Below are positions 49,719-54,236 of a stretch of 54,236 nt of DNA, one piece after another. Every line of letters begins with the position of its first letter. The stretch's first letter is position 1. The position numbers and the translations under genes were made by a program. The notes beneath the pieces were generated by a model. The model worked only from the letters and a program-made list of their open reading frames with translations. It was not told where the DNA came from and did not search any database. Origin of the DNA: an uncultured bacterium (GTDB taxonomy: Bacteria > Bacillota > Clostridia > Lachnospirales > Lachnospiraceae); the NCBI GenBank assembly GCA_905216215.1, contig CAJMSZ010000014.1, positions 1 to 54,236 on the forward strand, read 5' to 3'.

Positions 49719-51429
49719 GGCTGCGTCCATTGCAACCCCACTTTTCATGGTGCTGGAAGTTTTAATGGAAATGATTATTCCATTTCTGATGGCATCCATT
49801 ATCGATAAGGGAGTCAATGCCGGAGATATGCAGCATATTTTCAAGGTAGGAGGACTTATGATTGTTCTTGCTGTAATCGGGCTTTTTGCAGGACTTGCAG
49901 GAGGACGCTACGGGGCAAAGGCATCTACCGGGTTTGCAAGAAATCTTCGTGAGACTATGTTTAACAATATTCAGACCTTTTCATTTTCTAATATTGATAA
50001 ATACAGCACAGCAGGGCTTGTAACCCGTCTTACAACAGACGTAAATAATGTGCAGATGGCATATCAGATGTTACTTCGTATGTTTGTGCGTGCACCATTC
50101 AGTATGATATGTGCTATGGCAATGGCATTTTACATTAATGCAAGACTTGCCAGCATTTATCTGGTTGCGGTTCTGATTCTGGGTGTCATTTTGTTCTTTA
50201 TTATGACAAATGCAACCAAATATTTCCGTCAGGCATTTCCAAAATATGATGATATGAATGCATCTGTTCAGGAAAACGTGTCTGCTATCCGTGTGGTAAA
50301 GGCATATGTCCGTGAGGAAGAAGAAACAACAAAATTCAAAAAAACCAGTGGAAATATTTACCGTATTTTCCTGAAAGCAGAAAATAATCTTATTTATAAT
50401 GCACCGGTTATGCAACTGACTGTTTATACATGTATCTTACTGATTAGCTGGCTTGGTGCAAAGATGATTGTGGCAGATACATTGACAACAGGAGAAATGA
50501 TGAGTCTGCTTACTTATTGCATGAATATTCTGATGAATCTGATGATGGTATCGATGGTATTTGTCATGGTTTCCATGAGTAGTGCCGGAGCCCAGCGTAT
50601 TGCTGAGATTCTGAATGAAACCAGTGATCTGGCAAACCCGGAGAATCCGGTATACGAAGTTCCAGATGGAAGCATTGAATTTAAACATGTTGATTTTGCA
50701 TACAAAAAGGATTCCCAGGAGCCAGTGCTGAAGGACATTAATCTTCAGATTCATTCAGGAGAAACCATCGGAATCATCGGTGGAACAGGTAGTGCCAAGA
50801 CCAGTCTGGTCAATTTGATCAGCAGACTTTATGATGTGACTGCAGGGGAAATTCTTGTAGGCGGAAGAGACGTCAGAGAATACGATATGGAAACCTTAAG
50901 AAATCAGGTGGCAGTCGTGCTACAGAACAATGTACTGTTTTCAGGAACTATTCTTGACAATCTTCGCTGGGGAAATAAGGAAGCTACCGAGGAAGAATGT
51001 GAGCGTGCCTGCAGACTTGCCTGTGCGGATGAGTTTATCCAGAGATTTCCGAAAAAATATGAAACCTTTATTGAGCAGGGTGGGAATAACGTGTCCGGTG
51101 GACAGAAGCAGAGACTTTGTATTGCCAGAGCACTTTTAAAGAAGCCACAGATTCTGATTCTGGATGACAGCACCAGTGCAGTAGATACTGCTACAGACGC
51201 AAAAATCAGAAAAGCATTTGCAGAAGAAATCCCAAATACAACGAAGCTGATTATTGCACAGCGTATTTCCAGTGTGCAGGGTGCAGATCGGATTATCGTT
51301 ATGGACGAGGGAAGAATCAATGGATTTGGAACCCATGAAGAATTGCTTCAGAATAATGAAATTTATAGAGAAGTATACGAATCTCAGACCCAGGGCGGCG
51401 GAGATTTCGATGAGAATGGAGGTGAGTAG
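49681..51429 (+). CDS. ABC exporter half-transporter, degenerate-site subunit
   Basis: A 582-aa protein: six-helix ABC_membrane domain (~15-310) and an ATPase domain. The nucleotide site is atypical: Walker A GGTGSAKTS (Ala for the last Gly), Walker B ILILDDSTSAVD (Asp replacing the catalytic Glu) and LIIAQRISSV (Gln for the H-loop His). The signature NVSGGQKQRLCIA is intact. This is the pattern of the non-catalytic partner in heterodimeric exporters such as BmrC/BmrD or TM287/288. ATG 49681 (GGGAAGGGAG upstream) is preferred over 49642. Confidence 0.93.
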   Translation: MIRTLAKEIKEFKAASIATPLFMVLEVLMEMIIPFLMASIIDKGVNAGDMQHIFKVGGLMIVLAVIGLFAGLAGGRYGAKASTGFARNLRETMFNNIQTFSFSNIDKYSTAGLVTRLTTDVNNVQMAYQMLLRMFVRAPFSMICAMAMAFYINARLASIYLVAVLILGVILFFIMTNATKYFRQAFPKYDDMNASVQENVSAIRVVKAYVREEEETTKFKKTSGNIYRIFLKAENNLIYNAPVMQLTVYTCILLISWLGAKMIVADTLTTGEMMSLLTYCMNILMNLMMVSMVFVMVSMSSAGAQRIAEILNETSDLANPENPVYEVPDGSIEFKHVDFAYKKDSQEPVLKDINLQIHSGETIGIIGGTGSAKTSLVNLISRLYDVTAGEILVGGRDVREYDMETLRNQVAVVLQNNVLFSGTILDNLRWGNKEATEEECERACRLACADEFIQRFPKKYETFIEQGGNNVSGGQKQRLCIARALLKKPQILILDDSTSAVDTATDAKIRKAFAEEIPNTTKLIIAQRISSVQGADRIIVMDEGRINGFGTHEELLQNNEIYREVYESQTQGGGDFDENGGE

Positions 51430-51431
51430 AA

Positions 51432-53333
51432 ATGCCAGGACCGATGAAAGCACCGAGAGGTGTCAAACCAGACATTGAGAATCCAGGGAAATTATTCAAA
51501 CGACTGATGAGTTATATTTTACGTCAGTATAAATTTCACTGTATCATGGTATTTATTTGCATCATTGTAGGGGTACTTGCAAACGTACAGGGAACCATGT
51601 TTACAAAGAGTCTGATTGACAAGTACATTACACCATTTTTACTTACCGACCATCCGGATTTCGGACCATTGGCAAGAGCCATTGCCAGGGTAGCATGCTT
51701 CTATGGAATCGGTGTGATTGCGGTATACATTCAGAACAGACTGATGGTGCTGGTAACGCAGGGAACCTTACATGACTTACGTTGTGACTTGTTTGCAACT
51801 ATGCAGAAGCTTCCGATTAAATATTTTGATACCCATGCACATGGTGATATTATGTCTGTTTATACCAATGATATTGATACCTTAAGACAGATGATCAGCC
51901 AGAGTATTCCGCAGATTATCAATAGTGCGTTTACTGTTGTCAGTGTATTTATCAGTATGTGTATCCTGAGCCTGCCACTGACACTACTTACCATGGTAAT
52001 GGTTGGCATCATGCTTCTGTGTACGAAATATGCTACGAAGCAGAGCGGAAGAAGTTTCATGGAACAGCAGAAAAATCTGGGTACTTTAAATGGTTACATT
52101 GAAGAAATGATGAATGGCCAGAAAGTAGTGAAGGTGTTCTGCCATGAAGAAGAAAATAAGGAAAAATTCCGTGAGTTAAATAACAAGCTGTATGCCAGTG
52201 CAGACCATGCAAATACTTATGCCAATGCTTTAGGACCGATTAACGCACAGCTTGGAAATGTAAGTTATGTGCTTTGTGCCACGGTTGGTGGTGCGCTCGC
52301 ATTAAATCATGTGGGTGGATTTACCTTAGGCGGTCTTGCAAGTTTTCTGACCTTTAATCGAAGCTTCAATATGCCGATTAATCAGGTAAGCCAGCAGCTC
52401 AACTCTATCGTTATGGCACTTGCAGGTGCAGAGCGAATTTTCCGTTTGCTGGACGAAGAACCAGAGGTAGATGAAGGAACTGTTACTCTGGTAAATGTAA
52501 AAGAAGGAAATGGTACACTTGTGGAAAGCAAGGAAAGAACCGGACGGTGGGCATGGAAAAAGCTGGATGAAAATGGAAATGCAGTTTATATAGAGCTGAA
52601 AGGTGACGTGGTTTTCCATGATGTAGATTTTGGATATTCAGATGATAAGATTGTACTGCATAATGTGAAAATGTACGCAGACGCAGGACAGAAGCTTGCG
52701 TTTGTAGGTTCCACAGGGGCAGGAAAGACAACAATCACCAATTTGATTAACCGTTTTTATGACATTCAGGACGGAAAAATTACTTATGATGGAATTAATA
52801 TTAATGATATCCGTAAATCTGATTTGCGTCGTTCTATGGGAATCGTACTTCAGGATACGCATTTGTTTACTGGAACAGTAAAGGACAACATTCGTTATGG
52901 CAAATTAGATGCCACGGATGAAGAAGTTATTGCAGCAGCACGCCTTGCCAATGCAGACGGGTTTATCCGCAGACTGCCAGATGGATATGATACCATGCTT
53001 ACAGGCGATGGAGCAAACTTAAGTCAGGGACAGAGACAGCTTCTTGCCATTGCAAGAGCGGCAATCGCAGACCCACCGGTACTGATTCTGGATGAAGCAA
53101 CCAGTTCTATTGATACCCGTACCGAGAGAATTGTACAGGATGGTATGGATAAACTGATGCATGGAAGAACCACATTCGTCATTGCACATCGGCTCTCCAC
53201 AGTCAGAAACTCTGACTGCATCATGGTACTGGAACAGGGACGCATCATTGAACGAGGAACCCACGACCAGTTGATTGAAGAAAAAGGAAGATACTACCAG
53301 TTGTACACCGGAAATTCCATCGGAGCAGAATAA
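51432..53333 (+). CDS. ABC exporter half-transporter, catalytic subunit
   Basis: A 633-aa partner of the preceding subunit, starting 2 nt after its stop. It has a ~20-residue N-terminal extension, six helices, then an inserted segment (~350-395, LVESKERTGRWAWKKLDENG) between membrane and ATPase domains typical of the BmrD-like partner. The ATPase site is canonical: Walker A GSTGAGKTT, signature LSQGQRQLLAIA (Q in place of the second G), Walker B LILDEATSSID and H-loop IAHRLSTV. Together they likely form a MarR-controlled efflux pump. Confidence 0.93.
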   Translation: MPGPMKAPRGVKPDIENPGKLFKRLMSYILRQYKFHCIMVFICIIVGVLANVQGTMFTKSLIDKYITPFLLTDHPDFGPLARAIARVACFYGIGVIAVYIQNRLMVLVTQGTLHDLRCDLFATMQKLPIKYFDTHAHGDIMSVYTNDIDTLRQMISQSIPQIINSAFTVVSVFISMCILSLPLTLLTMVMVGIMLLCTKYATKQSGRSFMEQQKNLGTLNGYIEEMMNGQKVVKVFCHEEENKEKFRELNNKLYASADHANTYANALGPINAQLGNVSYVLCATVGGALALNHVGGFTLGGLASFLTFNRSFNMPINQVSQQLNSIVMALAGAERIFRLLDEEPEVDEGTVTLVNVKEGNGTLVESKERTGRWAWKKLDENGNAVYIELKGDVVFHDVDFGYSDDKIVLHNVKMYADAGQKLAFVGSTGAGKTTITNLINRFYDIQDGKITYDGININDIRKSDLRRSMGIVLQDTHLFTGTVKDNIRYGKLDATDEEVIAAARLANADGFIRRLPDGYDTMLTGDGANLSQGQRQLLAIARAAIADPPVLILDEATSSIDTRTERIVQDGMDKLMHGRTTFVIAHRLSTVRNSDCIMVLEQGRIIERGTHDQLIEEKGRYYQLYTGNSIGAE

Positions 53334-53394
53334 TATCTATCATTCGGATGCAATCGCTGATACATCTGTTCCGGGGGCGCGGGAATAGAAAATA

Positions 53395-53447
53395 AAAACT
53401 CTCACAGAATAGGAAGCGTTGAAAACGTTGATTTCTGTGAGAGTTTT
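53395..53447. terminator. terminator after the ABC exporter operon
   Basis: Fifteen-bp perfect stem AAAACTCTCACAGAA/TTCTGTGAGAGTTTT (53395-53409, 53433-53447) with an inner AACGTT dyad in the loop. A/T ends on both sides allow bidirectional use with the minus-strand XRE gene. Confidence 0.88.
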
Positions 53448-53492
53448 CATTGTGTGGAAGTCTTTTAAAATTCTACCTTATAAAATGAAAAT

Positions 53493-53843
53493 CTACTGTA
53501 TTTCTTTTAGAAGTATTTCCGGTGCCACGTGAAATAATTTTCCCAGAGCAATCAGATTTGTGGTGCTTGGGGCTGATATTCCGCTTTCCCATTTCGAAAC
53601 TGCCTGCCTGCTGACACCGATTGACTCGGCTACGAACTCCTGTGTCATATGGCATTCGGTTCTATACTTTTTCAACACCTCTCCAAGAGATTTGGCATCT
53701 TGTGCTTTCTCTTTCCTTGCAGGTTCGGATTTCACATATTTCTTCAGTGCTTTGACTAGCATAAAAAATAAATAGCCCAGACCACCAGCGATTACGAGAA
53801 AGACGATGATGGAGATAATTATGGTAATAAGTCCAAATTGCAT
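53493..53843 (-). CDS. membrane-tethered XRE-family helix-turn-helix protein
   Basis: A 116-aa protein with an N-terminal membrane helix (~5-30, LITIIISIIVFLVIAGGLGYLFFMLV), a basic linker (KKYVKSEPARKEK), and a C-terminal HTH_3 domain (LKKYRTECHMTQEFVAESIGVSRQAVSKWESG). A cytosolic DNA-binding domain tethered to the membrane is an uncommon layout. ATG 53843 is set by minus-strand GGAGG 9 nt upstream; the in-frame start at 53870 overlaps that site. No regulated partner is obvious; the marR-ABC operon converges on it. Confidence 0.85.
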   Translation of the reverse strand: MQFGLITIIISIIVFLVIAGGLGYLFFMLVKALKKYVKSEPARKEKAQDAKSLGEVLKKYRTECHMTQEFVAESIGVSRQAVSKWESGISAPSTTNLIALGKLFHVAPEILLKEIQ

Positions 53844-53944
53844 ATTGGTGTTCCTCCTTCCTGCAATCAATATAACAAATGAAGCGTGGTTGCGCTACCA
53901 ACTATCACGCAACAATTTGAAAATTCATCCCAGAACAGCGAAAA

Positions 53945-53972
53945 CCCACTGGCTGAGGGACCAGTGGGCTTC
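53945..53972 (-). terminator. hairpin, terminator-like on the minus strand
   Basis: Eight-bp perfect stem CCCACTGG/CCAGTGGG (53945-53952, 53961-53968). On the minus strand it is followed by GTTTTCG, on the plus strand by GCTTCGTG. It would end a minus-strand transcript entering from beyond the window, upstream of the XRE gene. Confidence 0.55.
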
Positions 53973-54042
53973 GTGTTTGTTTATGTTATCTAAAGGAATG
54001 AGGGATTATCGAACTGGTTTATATTGTGTTACAAAGTGTTGT

Positions 54043-54067
54043 AAAGCCCGGAATTACAGGCTTTTTT
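54043..54067 (+). terminator. short terminator-like hairpin
   Basis: AAAGCC/GGCTTT (54043-54048, 54059-54064) followed by TTT. No plus-strand gene is seen upstream of it. The remaining bases to 54236 are AT-rich with no supported gene; they may hold the promoter of a gene beyond the window. Confidence 0.5.
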
Positions 54068-54236
54068 AAAATTGACTTACATATAAAGTGTTATATTTAT
54101 TTATCCTGATTTGACCGAAATTTGCCCCGAGATTCTTTGTTTGGATTTGTTTGAAAATAGTTTGATAAAAATAAAATAGAATGAAATATTTGAAATAAAC
54201 ATAAAAAAATATAGACAAAATAGGGAATAAGATATA

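Noticed and set aside
49681..51429. Inactivated ABC gene because of the altered Walker A/B and H-loop residues
   Set aside because: The same substitutions define the non-catalytic partner in heterodimeric exporters, and the signature motif and frame are intact, so it is a normal subunit.

Overview
The window looks like a chromosomal segment of a low-GC, spore-forming Firmicute, most likely of the gut family Lachnospiraceae. Evidence: strong GGAGG-type ribosome binding sites throughout, a T-box riboswitch before metG, a NiaR/3H-type niacin repressor, the sporulation pair spmA-spmB, SPxTG-type sortase signals, a TIGR03905 TSCPD protein and a DUF6147 secreted protein. Genus cannot be fixed from sequence alone. 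No rRNA, tRNA, CRISPR array or intact prophage was seen. All functions rest on motif recognition by eye; no database search was run.

Layout. 1-2808: 3' end of a NitT/TauT-like ABC importer (binding protein, permease) followed by an enolase-superfamily sugar-acid dehydratase-like enzyme. 2908-4891 (minus): an Rpn/PDDEXK_2 transposase-nuclease with a 12-bp tandem repeat, and a soluble orphan histidine kinase. 4964-8658: HIT protein, ECF-like sigma factor, murG (minus), a DUF4367-like membrane protein and a DUF6147 secreted protein. 8659-9160: a 500-bp non-coding stretch. 9161-12183: cysteine synthase-like enzyme, TSCPD protein, mtnN and an unknown membrane protein. 12342-16158: a Gld-type ABC operon (ATPase, permease, GldG-like, DUF4340). 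16403-20553: a housekeeping operon holB-ricT-trmN6-like-rsmI-udk. 20710-25710: msmX/ugpC-type sugar ATPase, AI-2E family transporter, spmA, spmB and a PTS EIIC-like membrane protein. 25742-28076: DUF885 lipoprotein (minus) and divergent niaR. 28077-30371: T-box and metG.

30458-38216: after a small unknown gene comes a cell-surface polysaccharide island with three family-2 glycosyltransferases, a Wzy-like polymerase and an LCP-family transferase that lacks its usual catalytic Arg/Asp motif. 38280-46443: two adjacent large cell-wall-anchored proteins. The first lies behind three exact 30-bp tandem units, each holding an 18-bp near-palindrome, the last overlapping the promoter -35; it is interrupted by one in-frame TGA. 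The second carries four homologous Ig-like modules, an extracellular rhodanese domain and two FIVAR repeats. This is the most unusual part of the window.

46657-49021: tatD, rsmA/ksgA and a TIGR00266/AIM24 protein. 49203-53333: a MarR-type regulator with 15-bp direct repeats in its leader, controlling a heterodimeric ABC exporter whose first subunit has a degenerate ATP site. 53493-53843 (minus): a membrane-tethered XRE-type regulator. The last ~390 bases hold only terminator-like hairpins and AT-rich sequence.
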